From contig OY723267.1 of NCBI GenBank assembly GCA_963210315.1, positions 806,001 through 870,000 of the forward strand: DNA of 64,000 nucleotides, written 5' to 3'. Positions within the stretch are counted from its first letter, which is position 1, and the number at the start of each line of letters is the position of its first letter. The translations under genes and the position numbers were made by a program. The notes beneath the pieces are model-generated. The model was not told where the DNA came from. It saw nothing but the letters and a program-made list of their open reading frames with translations, and searched no databases. Positions 11,741 to 22,642 of the stretch are shown one piece after another. Source of the DNA: Rhynchopus euleeides. Taxonomy: Eukaryota > Euglenozoa > Diplonemea > Diplonemida > Diplonemidae.

Positions 11741-11916
11741 CCTCTTTGTGTCGCCTTGTGGTCAGCCGGGGTCGGTCAGCCAGTTTCGACCTCATGTGTT
11801 GGAACCCTGCCTAAACCCCTGCGGGGCCCGTACACCACCATTTTCACAAAGTTTCGACAAAAAATCGCAAAAAATCGCAAGTAATCACAAAAATCGCAAA
11901 AAGTTGGGGATATTTT

Positions 11917-13089
11917 TTGCGTTTTTTTGTGATTTTCTGTTGGAGACGCTCCTTTCACAACAGAAGAGCAGAGCCTCAACCTCCCGTGTCCCCTGGTTCA
12001 CCGGTTTCAGCGCCAAGCCTTCGGCCTGACGAGGATAGTATCATGTCCCCATCAGAACTTGCTTCCCCCCTTCCTCCCTCGCCTGCACCCTCTCTTGTTG
12101 TGGATGACTCGCCGGGCTTTCAGCCCGCCGACACTCGGCTTAGTCCCCCATCAGACACTGCGTCACCCCCACCACCCTCTCCATGTCAGGAGCCCCTAAT
12201 GCCTCTAGACACGGCAACACCCTCTCTTCCGGACTGGCAGGCAGAAACGCCGTCTCACCAGGGGAGCGGTTTCAGCGTCAAGGGTCTCACCAGGGGACCG
12301 GTTTCAGCGTCAAGCCCTCGGCCTGACGAGGATAGTATCATGTCCCCATCGGAACTTGCTGCCCCCCTTCCTCTCTCGCCTGCACCCTCCCTTGTTGTGG
12401 ATGACTCGCCGGGCTTTCAGCCCGCCGACACTCGGCTTAATCTCCCATCAGACACTGTGTCACCCCCACCACCCTCTCCATGTCAGGAGCCCCTAGTGCC
12501 TTTAGACTCTGCAACCCCCTCTCTTCCCGATTATCAGGCTGAAACGCCGTCTCACCAGGGGAGCGACACGCTCTCCCCCGAGTGCACGTCGCCGAGCCCT
12601 TGCGTGGGGCGTCGACTTCCTTTCTCCCCTTCCTCCCCTTCTGAGTCCTCGGTTCCCCGCGCGCAGAAACGTGTAGCGCACATGCGGGAGGCAGACGAAT
12701 CTGCCCTGGAGCGATGCTCGTTTCATAACAACAGAGCAGGTTTTCCTTCCTCCCGCACGATCATCAGCACAGCTAGATCAGGCGTGCCTTCCCCTTTCCC
12801 ACGGGCCTCACAGGCCTTGCGCTTCTTGGAGCGCAAGACTCGTGCTGTCCGTCCTTCTCGTTCTCGTTTCCTCCGGAAGCAGGTGTTGCGTGCGGTTCCG
12901 AAGCGCACCCGCTGCATCCCCTCTCCCACCATCTTTCGTTCGGCGGCTATTCCGCGCTCTTTTCAACGCGTCGTCGCGAAGATTGCGCCTCAGTACCAGC
13001 AGGCGCAATCTCCGGCTTCCAGTGTGTGTGTGTCCCCCCTCCTTTACAGCGCAACGAGGAGGAGAGCGAAACCGTGTGGTGTCACGTAG
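11917..13089 (+). CDS. Proline/serine-rich hypothetical protein with two ~99-residue repeats
   Basis: An uninterrupted 390-codon frame inside the nested repeats. Two tandem copies of about 99 residues, offset 297 bp, share PDEDSIMSPSEL, SLVVDDSPGFQPADTRL and SPCQEPL. A basic Arg-rich C-terminal half follows. A SFHN-RA motif occurs both near the start and at about residue 268. The repeat has stayed in frame through several substitutions, which hints at selection, but composition alone can keep such frames open. It resembles no family I know. It may be a gene carried by the inserted element. Confidence 0.35.
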   Translation: MRFFVIFCWRRSFHNRRAEPQPPVSPGSPVSAPSLRPDEDSIMSPSELASPLPPSPAPSLVVDDSPGFQPADTRLSPPSDTASPPPPSPCQEPLMPLDTATPSLPDWQAETPSHQGSGFSVKGLTRGPVSASSPRPDEDSIMSPSELAAPLPLSPAPSLVVDDSPGFQPADTRLNLPSDTVSPPPPSPCQEPLVPLDSATPSLPDYQAETPSHQGSDTLSPECTSPSPCVGRRLPFSPSSPSESSVPRAQKRVAHMREADESALERCSFHNNRAGFPSSRTIISTARSGVPSPFPRASQALRFLERKTRAVRPSRSRFLRKQVLRAVPKRTRCIPSPTIFRSAAIPRSFQRVVAKIAPQYQQAQSPASSVCVSPLLYSATRRRAKPCGVT

Positions 13090-13368
13090 AGCAAAAGTAG
13101 GATAGCGGGCCCGGTTCCTCACGGTATGGTCCTTCGGGGCCAGGCTGCGATGCCAGCACGCTAACCCAAATTGCAATACGATTTTTTGTTAGCCCTCACC
13201 TCCACTTCCGCGGATTAGCTCGACGAGTAGCTCTTACGCACACGAGGCGAGGGATAAGGTGGGAAGAAAGTCTTGCTGGCCTGAGACTAGCTATCTTAGG
13301 TTCCATTGATCCTGGCTCACACCTGATGAGGCGCACCAGGGGAGGTTGTAGTGTGTTAGCGCCGAAAC

Positions 13369-13604
13369 TGTTGGCACACGCTGGGGAGGGTTCACATGAT
13401 GACATAACATATATCAGAAGCACACACCCACGTGGCGCTGTCCTTGGCAGGACTTTGAAAGTGCCGCCTTGATATCCTTGTTGGATAGAACCCTCATATC
13501 ACACCCTCAATCAGCTGACGATTTTTTGTGATTTTTTGTGAATGCCCTGTGAATTTTTGCGATCTTTTCAAGTTTCACAGGGCCCGACAGCCCCAGGGGT
13601 GGAA
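13369..13604 (+). repeat. 236-bp direct repeat (second copy 13866-14101)
   Basis: The segment from TGTTGGCACACGCTGG to CCCCAGGGGTGGAA recurs at 13866-14101 after a 261-bp spacer. It ends with CCCTGTGAA...TTCACAGGG, a short inverted pair resembling element ends. Confidence 0.85.
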
Positions 13605-15944
13605 GCCCCAGGGGAAGCAGGCAACGATATGGGAGCAACCTAACAGGGGAGGTGAAGAGGGCACGGGTCTTAGCCTGATGACACACTGCAACCTCAAGGT
13701 GACTGGCGACACCTCTCCCACAGTCTGCGGCGACTCTGCCGTGGCGACAAGGCTTCCTGTCATGGGAGATCGCTGCGTGGATCAACGTGGCACCACCCGT
13801 GTGCTCGGCAGGTTGTTTCGGCACCTGTTTTCTCCGTGTCATGCTTTTCGTGAGCGTGTCAGGGATGTTGGCACACGCTGGGGAGGGTTCACATGATGAC
13901 ATAACATATATCAGAAGCACACACCCACGTGGCGCTGTCCTTGGCAGGACTTTGAAAGTGCCGCCTTGATATCCTTGTTGGATAGAACCCTCATATCACA
14001 CCCTCAATCAGCTGACGATTTTTTGTGATTTTTTGTGAATGCCCTGTGAATTTTTGCGATCTTTTCAAGTTTCACAGGGCCCGACAGCCCCAGGGGTGGA
14101 ATTTTTCACAGGTTTCAGACAGTTTTCCACTCATCGACCTGCACAACTTCCCAACAACGAGCGTCCCTGGGTTCGTGCCCCACTACGAACCGCAATTGAT
14201 CCAAAGAGTCCCAGAACGCGAAGGAGAAGGCCAGATGTTCGCTACCGTGGCCTCCGGCGGCTGGGGGGCTCTGCCCCCTAAACCCCTGTGCTGTGCACCT
14301 GTCGAGTGTGCATGTACCATTTGGTGTACCATGGCAAGTGGGAAACGGCACAACACCAGGAGTGCGACATGGTCGTGAGTGAAGACGGAGTACGTGCAGA
14401 CTACCATCCCTGCACAACGAAGTCTGTACGACTTCCTCGTTGTCCACTCACACCGCACATTGCAAAGCGTATCGATCAGAACGAATGTTGTTGCGGATAT
14501 ACGCGTGCATTGCATGAGGCGCTCGCGCGCGAAGCGCGCCAGCAATTTTTTTAGCACCCCTTTTTCCGGATCAAAGCTCGCCATCACCCGCCCGTGCGGT
14601 CGAGCACCAGAAGAAGAAGCAGTCGGGCGGTGAAGACAAGAACGGCGACAGGCAAGGGAGGCAGCAGAAGGCGCACGGAGCCAATCCAGCACCGGAATTC
14701 GTGAGTGACCTGTCGTATTCACTTTGCATCGGCAATACCACGGCCAGCCAGGCGGAGCTTGTGGTGTTGGCGATTCGGAAACACCTGTACCCGAACATGC
14801 CCAGCGGACGCGCCCTCTTGCAGAAACACAGCAGCCACACGGATGCACTTCTGAAGGCGCTGAAAGATGCTCTCAAAGGTCGCACCGTGCCTATTGGCAT
14901 CGACGGAACTACAGCAGCATCGATCCACACCTCGTACCTCGCTGTGACTGCATATGTTGGGCAACAACCGCTGCTGGTGTGCGTTGAGGTGTTCAGGCTG
15001 GGGTGAGCCCTGACGCAGTGATGCTTGAAGATGTGCTGCAGCGGCTCGAATGCGACTACTCGTTTACGATCGCGTCTGTCAACATGGACAGATGCGCGAC
15101 AAACCAGCGCCTCATCAAGCTCACAGGGCGTCTGTCGGTGTGGTGTTTGGGGCATCACGCCAACAAATGTTGCAAAGACTTCTACACGAAGCGCTTCCCC
15201 CTCGCCATCCAGTTCGTGACCTTCTTCTCACAGGCGCCGCGCACCACCTCAGAAACGAGGTGGCCAGCGCTGTTTCACGTCGTTGAGCATGTGGCACCCC
15301 GGACCGACCTGCTTGCAAGCTTCTTGCACGAAGAGCTTGAGCGCGCCTACAAACCGCAAAGTGTCCGAGAGTTACATTTGATCGGAGGGGATGGGTGGGG
15401 GGACATGCTCTCGGAGACCCAGACGATGCACAGAGCCTCCTACAGTTCTTCCTCTGGATGAGCAACCCCCCCAGCGATCAGAAGTCCTGCTTTGTCGTGG
15501 GGGAAGTATGGAAGAGCATCCAACACGTCACCAACGAGGAACAACAACTTCTCAAAGAGCTGTGGGACACGTTTTCCTCAAGAGAGTTCTTTGAACTCAT
15601 GGAGGTGATGGACCCGGAAGCAGTTGCCCAGGAGGTGATTACTGATGAAGTGCTGGAGGCGTCGGAAGAGAGGTGGCGGGACGTCTTGGGGCGTAACACC
15701 ACTTAGCCGTGTCCCATCCTTGTGGTGTTGTCTCATGTGGCCACCTAGCCATCCCATTGCCTCCCTGAGAAGCCTGTAGTAATAGTGCGATATGGGCATA
15801 TCGCATACGATATCAAGGCTGACTAAACACGATATAAATACGATATATTGCGATATATTGCGATATCGCCTTAAAAAATACGATACATATCGTATTTACG
15901 ATATGATACGATATTACGATTCGTACGTCATCCGTGAAACTCAC

Positions 15945-16393
15945 TTTGACAGACTGGCGTGGCTCCTGTCATACAACAATAAAGGGAAAGGCAGGCGGGA
16001 GCGATCAACTTTCCGCACACACAAGTGCGGAAGATAGCACATTTTCCCGAGTGTCGCAACCCGACATCCCTCACAGGCATGCCACGCAGACCACCCCTTG
16101 ATCATCCCATCAGTGGGCAACCCACTAGATAGCGACACGAGCCACAGGTTTGCCTGATTCGGAAACCGCGCTAGATCCGGGAAACTGTATTCTGCATTCA
16201 TTTTCAGGTGAAAATCACAACACCGAATGAAAAGAAAAATCAGCAGAGCGTCGAACACCTCACGACATGCCACATCATCGCAACAAAGCCACCCCTCCCC
16301 TCCCGAAACGCCTGTGATGAGGAAAGGGATATCACAAACAAACAACAAGAAAGAAAAACGAACAGCCGGCGTCAATTCAAATAGCAACAGCAT
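15945..16393 (-). pseudogene. Upstream exon of the gene interrupted by hAT copy 1
   Basis: A minus-strand open frame (first Met at 16393) contains MNAEYSFPDLARFPNQANLW and WHACEGCRVATLGKMC, and ends TCAAA before GTGAGT. The hAT copy 1 duplication lies at bases 3-8 of that donor. Removing the transposon leaves a 54-bp intron ending CCTTCAG at 9477, and the phases agree (2 then 2) so this exon reads into the exon starting at 9476. I do not recognise the protein. The model depends on the splice inference. Confidence 0.4.
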
Positions 16394-17299
16394 AACCCGC
16401 TCCCGATAAGCTGTTGAACAACAGGAACTAAGGGTATTTTCGAACTAACCAATATACCCAAGGCACTAGAAACAGGGACGCCTATACGGTGAGTTTATGG
16501 CAATGTTCTTCCCGCATGGATTGCTCTCTGCCGGTTCGGCTCCCTTTGTAAGTCTCAAAGAGCGCAACGTGGCGGAAGATGGTCACGGATGTCCACAGTT
16601 GACGAGGGCTTACGAATCACATCAGGCCCACCTTCACTTAAGTATTGCGGGGGAGGGGGTGGCGGACAACGTACACATAAATGACAATAGCGCTGTCACC
16701 TAACATCGGAGATGACAGCGCGATACACCAGGGATTAACAAGTGTCAAGCAATCACTGTTGGGACAGGGCAGACGACAACGAAAAACTGGTGCGACAGCC
16801 ACCTGGAGCCTTCAGGATGGCGAGAGAAGGGCGGGAGTATTCACGCAAAGAACGCAAAAAACTAAGCTGGCAGGGCTGATTTATGGGAGGAGTGTGCATA
16901 TGTGTGTGGGGGCTGCGTGACGTACAGCCCACCAGGCACACACGGCATGGCTGGCACTAGACATCGCGAGGTGGCGTGAAGGGAGACTTCCCCCACGGGA
17001 AAGGGGTAAGAGGAAGAGGAGAGAAAAAAAACACACCTGCCGCTCCGAAGGGCTCCCAAATTGGGTCTCTCTTCAGCCCAACGCGGTGCGGTGGAGGGGG
17101 TCAACACAACCCGTGACGAGGAGGACGCATTCGTGCATTCCTCAAGAGATCGCACCGGAAAGGGGTGGCTGGGGGTGTTTGATCGTCGAGGAAAGGGGTG
17201 GCTCCGGGGGGGGGGGGGGGTTTCAACTGTAGAAAAGCTTCGTTGCATACACTTGATCCCCCCCCCCCCCCGTGTAATGGCCGTGCCACACCAGGCATG
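16394..17299. other. Intergenic, no gene recognised
   Basis: Mixed sequence, with a poly-G run at 17208-17220 and a poly-C run at 17261-17271. No coding frame or inverted-repeat boundary was found. It may hold the start of the interrupted gene. Confidence 0.4.
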
Positions 17300-18110
17300 T
17301 CGCTAAGCGTCGACCGTCGACCCAGTGATTTTGGGTTTCCCCCCCCATAAAAAAGCGTCGACCCAGCGTCAACCCAGTGGACTGGGTTGACGCTTGGTCG
17401 AGGCTTGGAGCGTCGACCTAGTGGAACTGGGTTGCCATTCAAGCCTGGACCAAGCGTCAACCCATTTATTACACTGGGTCGACGCTCACCAAGCGTCGAC
17501 CAAGCGTCAACCCACTTTCACTGGGTCGACGTCGAAGAGAGTATGGTTTTGCAGGAACAGATGCTCACTACCGTGGCCTCCGGCGGCTGGGGGCTCCGCC
17601 CCCCAGACCCCCCTGTGGCGTATGTCTCGTACTCAAGTCATTCGATTCCCACCGGGTCAGGGAATCCAACCACTCCAGTAGCCTCAGGAGGACGCAGCCA
17701 ACTCACACAGAATCTGTACGCCCACAATGAACAGATGCTCACTACCGTGGCCTCCGGCGGCTGGGGGGCTCTGCCCCCCAGACCCCCCATCTCGCGTGCC
17801 CGTCTAGTAACCAAGTCCTTGCGCTTTGACGGCCGTGACATATCAGGGGGCAGCGTCGAAATCATGGTCCCGAAAGCCATTTTTTGGTTTCCTCCGGCAC
17901 CCGACGGCGCGAGCGGGAGAGGAACCACGGAAGGAACCCAGCGCCTCACACCGTGCCCACCTAGTGGTCCACCGATGGGAAAATTTGGCAACAACACGAG
18001 CGCGCGCGAAGCGCGCGCGAGAAAAATTGACCCCTAGTGTTTTCCCCCCTGATCCCCCCCCAAAACAGGAGCGTCAACCCACCAAATCTCCAAAATCGAA
18101 AAGTTAGCGA
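17300..18110. mobile_element. E-family remnant with GCGTCGACCCAGTG word array
   Basis: The left part (17300-17530) is an array of AAGCGTCGACC and GCGTCAACCCA words in both orientations. The middle has two hairpin units (about 17570 and 17745) that match E3 in reverse, and the right end has a GCGCGCGC stem (18000-18022) and an AGCGTCAACCC word. No CAGGG ends or duplication were found, so borders are approximate. Confidence 0.55.
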
Positions 18111-19464
18111 CAGGCCTGGTGCCACACAAAAAGACCAACGATGTCATGCAAAAGATAGGGGATGTTTGCACGCCAAAAAAAACAAATACGGCAAACAAGG
18201 CAAAACAGCAACATCCGCAGCCTTTTTTGTTTGCTGTGGAAGCTGTGTCTTCCACCTGCCTGCCCTAATCAGGCGCTGTCCCCGCCATCTTATTGACACC
18301 CTGAACAGGGGGGTCTCTTGTTGCCACCAAGCCCTACCCACCATCTTGAATTTCATCCTAGAAAACGAAAGAGTTTCCACCAGAGCAGCATCTACGGAAT
18401 CAACGAAGGGTTGGAGGGGGGCGAATGGGGCGGGACGCGTGGGGGGGGGGGGGGGAGATGAATTGGTTTGAAAAAAAATATATAGGTAGAGAGAGGGAGG
18501 GGGCTTGCTGCCTTTGATTGGCGCGCCAAAAAATAAATAAAACTCCCGCACAGCCTTTGTTGCTGTGGGAAATTTTGTCATCTTTTTTTTTCTTTTGTTG
18601 CCCAAGAAAGGCAATAGCCCCCCCCTCCCTCTCCTACTATCTTTTTTTGACCCTCAGGCAGGAGGGAGGTCCTGCTGTTTGGTAAAAAGCGCTGGCGAAA
18701 ACTTCCCTTGGTTGCAGGCAAGTTGAAATCAACAGAATAACGGAAAAATCGTATTGGGGGATGAGTGCGATGTGTCGGGGGGGGAGGGGGATGGGGGGTA
18801 ACCGTGAGGGGAGTGATTGTCGAAACTGAAAGGGGAAGCCAAGGCTACCCCCACCCTCTCTCGCTGTGTGGATCCTCGAGTGCTACACCAGGCGCAATGC
18901 TCAAAGGAGCGGGGTGGTGGGGGCGGGGGGGGAAGAGGGTGAAAGTCGAGGCTGGATACGTGCATCGGGGCATCGCCCTATACACAAACACACCCACCCC
19001 ACCTCTTCCCCGATTTAGCTGAAAACAACCAAGTGAATTCCTTCTCCGCAGTTTCCCCCGATCCCCCCCCCCCGTGTAATTTTTATCCAGCAGGTCCAAA
19101 AAAATTCTCACCCCTCCCCCCCCTTGAAGGGAAAGCGGAGGTAGGTGACGGCGATTCAGGGGTTTTGTCGGGGGGTGGATTGAGTGAGAAATAAACGCAT
19201 CGTACGTTCTAGCGCTTGAATGGTTTGACATCCACACGCGGGGGGGGGGGGGGGGGGGGGCGGCATGGGCGCAGGTGGAATGCGAGCAACACAATTGGCT
19301 TGTGCCGAAAGACATACGAGATGGTGGAACGAGAATGTCAGGGATGTGAAAGGGGGGGGGGGGATGTGTGGGGCACTGCCCGCCCTCCCTTGCTGCTTCA
19401 TTCGATGCATAATGAGAAAAAATCGAGGGGTGGGTGGTAGGGGGGGGGGGGGGGACAGTGCCAC
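18111..19464. other. Intergenic with long G runs, no gene recognised
   Basis: It contains several G homopolymers, the longest at about 19241-19260, and short T-rich stretches. No supported coding frame. Confidence 0.4.
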
Positions 19465-22058
19465 ACGGTGGGATCTTGTAAATTTTACATGTATAACTAC
19501 AAGTATAATACATGTATTATACATGTATAATACTTGCATGTCAACTATTATACATGTATAATACATGTATATGCCTGAAATATACATGTAAAATACATGT
19601 ATATCAAGTAAAAATACATGTATAATACTTGCATGTCAACTATTATACATGTATTTTTACTTGATATACCGTAAACGGAAAAAGGGTGGACCGTAAAAAT
19701 GTTCCAAGTTCCCAAAAAAAGGCCAAACGTTCCATCTTTTTTACGGTCCACTATTTATTGGGACTGAATATGGAACGGACAATGCGACTTTCGCCCGCGG
19801 GCTGGTGGGTTGCGGCCTCCATGCCGCAGACTTCCACGTAGGCCTCCCGACCTCCCAGCTTTGGACCCTCCCTCCACCACCGCAACCAACACCAGCAAGA
19901 GAAGCAAGGCCTCCCTGCGTGCGGAAAGGGCACGATCACCACCACTCACCTCGAGAAGTGTAGTACCATGCAAGGAGCGTTCCGGTAGAAGTAAAAATAG
20001 AACCTGCTGCGCTCGCCCACATAAGCAGCCACAGTACGGCAGGGCGCGCAGACAGAAGCTGAGACGACCGGGCTCCCTCCAGATGTAAATTCGTGAATCA
20101 GTGCCCGGAAAATTCAGGGAAATCGTACTCCTTTAGTGTAGTACACCCTGCAGTAACTGTGGGAGAACAGTTCCGGACGATGGTGAGCGCGCACTATGTG
20201 TTGAGGCCCTGTGGTGTTGATCCTGAAGCTTCAGTCGTACGATTTCCTTGGTTCCTTCGCGACTTCGTCGCTCGGAACTCGTAAAAAAACTGCCAAGTCC
20301 ACTATCCCAACCGTAAAATAGGTGGACCGTAAAAATGTTCCAAGTTCCGGAAAAATCCTATTTGTTCCATCTTTTTTACGGTCCACCTATAGTACGGTTC
20401 ACCTTTATTACGGTCCACAATATTTCCTTTTACGGTACATGTATTTTACATGTATATTTCAGGCATTTACATGTATTTTACATGTATAATACTTGTCATG
20501 CAAGTATTATACATGTAAAATACTTGCATGACAAGTAAAATACTTGCATGCAAGTAAAATACATGTATTTTACTTGCATGCAAGTATTTTACTTGTCATG
20601 CAAGTATTATACATGTATTTTACTTGTCATGCAAGTATTTTACTTGTATAATACTTGCATGACAAGTATTATACATGTAAAATACATGTAAATGCCTGAA
20701 ATATACATGTAAAATACATGTATATCAAGTAAAAATACAAGTATAATAGTTGACATGCAAGTATTATACCGTATACGTAAATATTTTGGAACGTAAATAT
20801 TATGGAACGTAAATATTTTGGAACGCTGGTGGGTTGGCGTTCCAGATTTTTTTCGTTCCATAATATTTACAGGGCTTTCTGCGACTCGGGGACTTGGACC
20901 AGGTGATCGGACGGCATGCAGAGTCCCTGACGGGACCTACTCGTGCACTTTTCGCGCGATTCCTGACGCAAGCCGTCCTCACCACCGAGTCCCCAACTGG
21001 CCCTGTAAATATTTTGGAACGTAAATATTATGGAACGGACCGGCCAAAAATGGGCCCGTTCCATAATATTTACGTTCCATAATATTTACGTATACGGTAC
21101 TTGTATTTTTACTTGATATACATGTATTTTACATGTATATTTCAGGCATATACATGTATTATACATGTATAATAGTTGACATGCAAGTATTATACATGTA
21201 TAATACATGTATATACCGTAAACGGAAATATTGTGGACCGTAATAAAGGTGAACCGTACTATAGGTGGACCGTAAAAAAGATGGAACAAATGGGATTTTT
21301 CCGGAACTTGGAACATTTTTACGGTCCACCTATTTTACGGTTGGGATCGTGGACTTGGCGGTTTTTTTTACGAGTTCCTTCGCGACGAAGTCGCGAAGGA
21401 ACCAAGGAAATCGTACGGCTGAAGCTGCAGGATTAACACCACAGGGCCTCAGCACAGAGTGTGCACTCACCATCGTCCGGGAACTGTTCTCCCACAGTTA
21501 CTGCAGGGTGTACTACACTAAAGGAGTACGATTTCCCTGAATTTTTCGGGCACTGATTCACGAATTTACATCTGGAGGGAGCCCGGTGGTCTCAGCTTCT
21601 GTCTGCGCGCCCTGCCGTACTGTGGCTGCTTTTGTGGGCTCGTGCAGCAGGTTCTACTTTTACTTCTACCGGAATGCTCCTTGCATGGTACTACACTTCT
21701 CGAGGTGTGGTGGTGGGTGAGTCTCGAGGTGAGATCGTGCCTTTTCCACACGCAGGGAGGACTTGCTTCTCTTGCTGGTGTTGGTTGCGGTGGTGGAGGG
21801 AGGGTCCAAAGCTGGGAGGTCGGGAGGCCTACGTGTGGGTGTCTGCGGCGTGGAGGCCGCAGTCCGCGCCCCGCAACCCACCAGCCCGCGGGCGAAAAAC
21901 GCATTGTCTTTTCCATATTCAGTCCCAATAAATGGTGGACCGTAAAAAAGATGGAACGTTTGGCCTTTTTTTGGGAACTTGGAACATTTTTACGGTCCAC
22001 CCTTTTTCCGTTTACGGTACTTGTAGTTATACATGTAAAATTTACAAGATCCCACCGT
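19465..22058. repeat. 2.6-kb nested palindrome (long inverted-repeat element)
   Basis: The left border ACGGTGGGATCTTGTAAATT is the inverse of the right border ending GATCCCACCGT. The arms (about 1.2 kb each) mirror each other as concentric layers: TACATGTA and ACTTGCATGCAAGT words; GGTGGACCGTAAAAA with ATGGAACGTT; a GC-rich block with a diverged reading frame containing KQPQYGRARRQK (19810-20088, and inverted at 21590-21860); a second GGTGGACCGTAA layer; a second CATG word array; then ACGTAAATATTATGGAACGT copies. The centre (about 20870-21006) is bounded by ACAGGGC...GCCCTGT. Arms differ by substitutions and small length changes. No transposase gene is visible. Confidence 0.85.
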
Positions 22059-22642
22059 ACACACACACTGGAGCTAGCGCTGGGCAATCCTTCCGGTTCT
22101 CGGAGGGGGCAGGAGCGTTTTGCGGGAAATACACTGACAAAATGGGGTGGGGTGGGGTGAGGTTTGTGGCAAAACCAAAAGACAACTGAGGCGGCCCCAA
22201 TAGGGGTGTGAGGCAGCCGCTACAAGCGAAACGTGACACCACGGGGATGAGGGGGGCGGGGTTTGTGAAGTAGAGAAAGTCAGGCGCAGTGACCCACCTC
22301 CTTCTACGGGCTCTCAGCCCCAACATCAACTAACACTTCGACGTCTTCTCTGCTCTGAGGGGGGGGGGGTGAATGGCAAAGCCAAAAAATAGTTTTTTTT
22401 GCACGATTTTCGTTCACCTCCTTCGGGCTCTGCACCACTACTGTGCTGGGAGAAGAAGGGTCTGTTAACGGCAGCGGGCTGTGGGAGGGGGCATCGAGGG
22501 TGAGATGACATGTGCAGATGCGCAGAAAGGGGGAAGAGAGAGGGCGAGCGAGGGAGGTGGGGTGGGGTGGTGGTGGGGGGGGGGTATTTTGCGTTTATGC
22601 CCCATTGCCAGACCCACAGGTTTCTCTTGCACAGGCCTTCTG
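22059..22642. other. Intergenic, no gene recognised
   Basis: A G-rich region between the palindrome and the retrotransposon 3' end. It contains a 14-bp TG-free G/T tract near 22155 and a poly-G near 22360. Nothing coding is supported. Confidence 0.35.

Larger units (their letters stand above)
9897..14588. repeat. Nested repeat complex inside hAT copy 1
   Basis: Foreign DNA inside the hAT coding region. It contains a motif GGGGCTGTC-GGCCCTG-GAAACTTGA near 10007 (plus) and inverted at about 13570 and 14070. It also holds long direct repeats (listed separately), a G-rich tandem array at 10950-11740 and a proline-rich open frame at 11917-13089. Near its right end (14236-14552) lies a partial E-family unit with both signature hairpins. 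Boundaries are set by comparison with hAT copy 2 and are accurate to a few bases. Confidence 0.7.
9529..15936 (+). mobile_element. hAT-like transposon copy 1, deleted and invaded
   Basis: Terminal inverted repeats CACGGATGACGTACGAATCG (left, 9529) and its complement (right, ending 15936), flanked by a 6-bp duplication AAACTC (9523-9528 and 15937-15942). Compared with the intact copy at 53067-56801: about 210 bp is missing near 9683; 146 bp of coding sequence is replaced by 4.7 kb of foreign repeats (9897-14588); one base is lost near 14995 (frameshift); the intron plus 279 bp of exon is deleted at 15233; a 10-bp deletion occurs near 15427; and about 1.3 kb is deleted at 15692. It is therefore dead, but keeps both ends and could be mobilised in trans. 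Confidence 0.9.

Noticed and set aside
10599..13368. LTR retrotransposon bounded by the 178-bp direct repeats
   Set aside because: No reverse transcriptase, integrase, primer-binding site or TG...CA ends are visible between or within them; segmental duplication is at least as likely.
18144..18614. 156-codon minus-strand frame
   Set aside because: Low-complexity proline tract and no domain or splice support; composition-driven.
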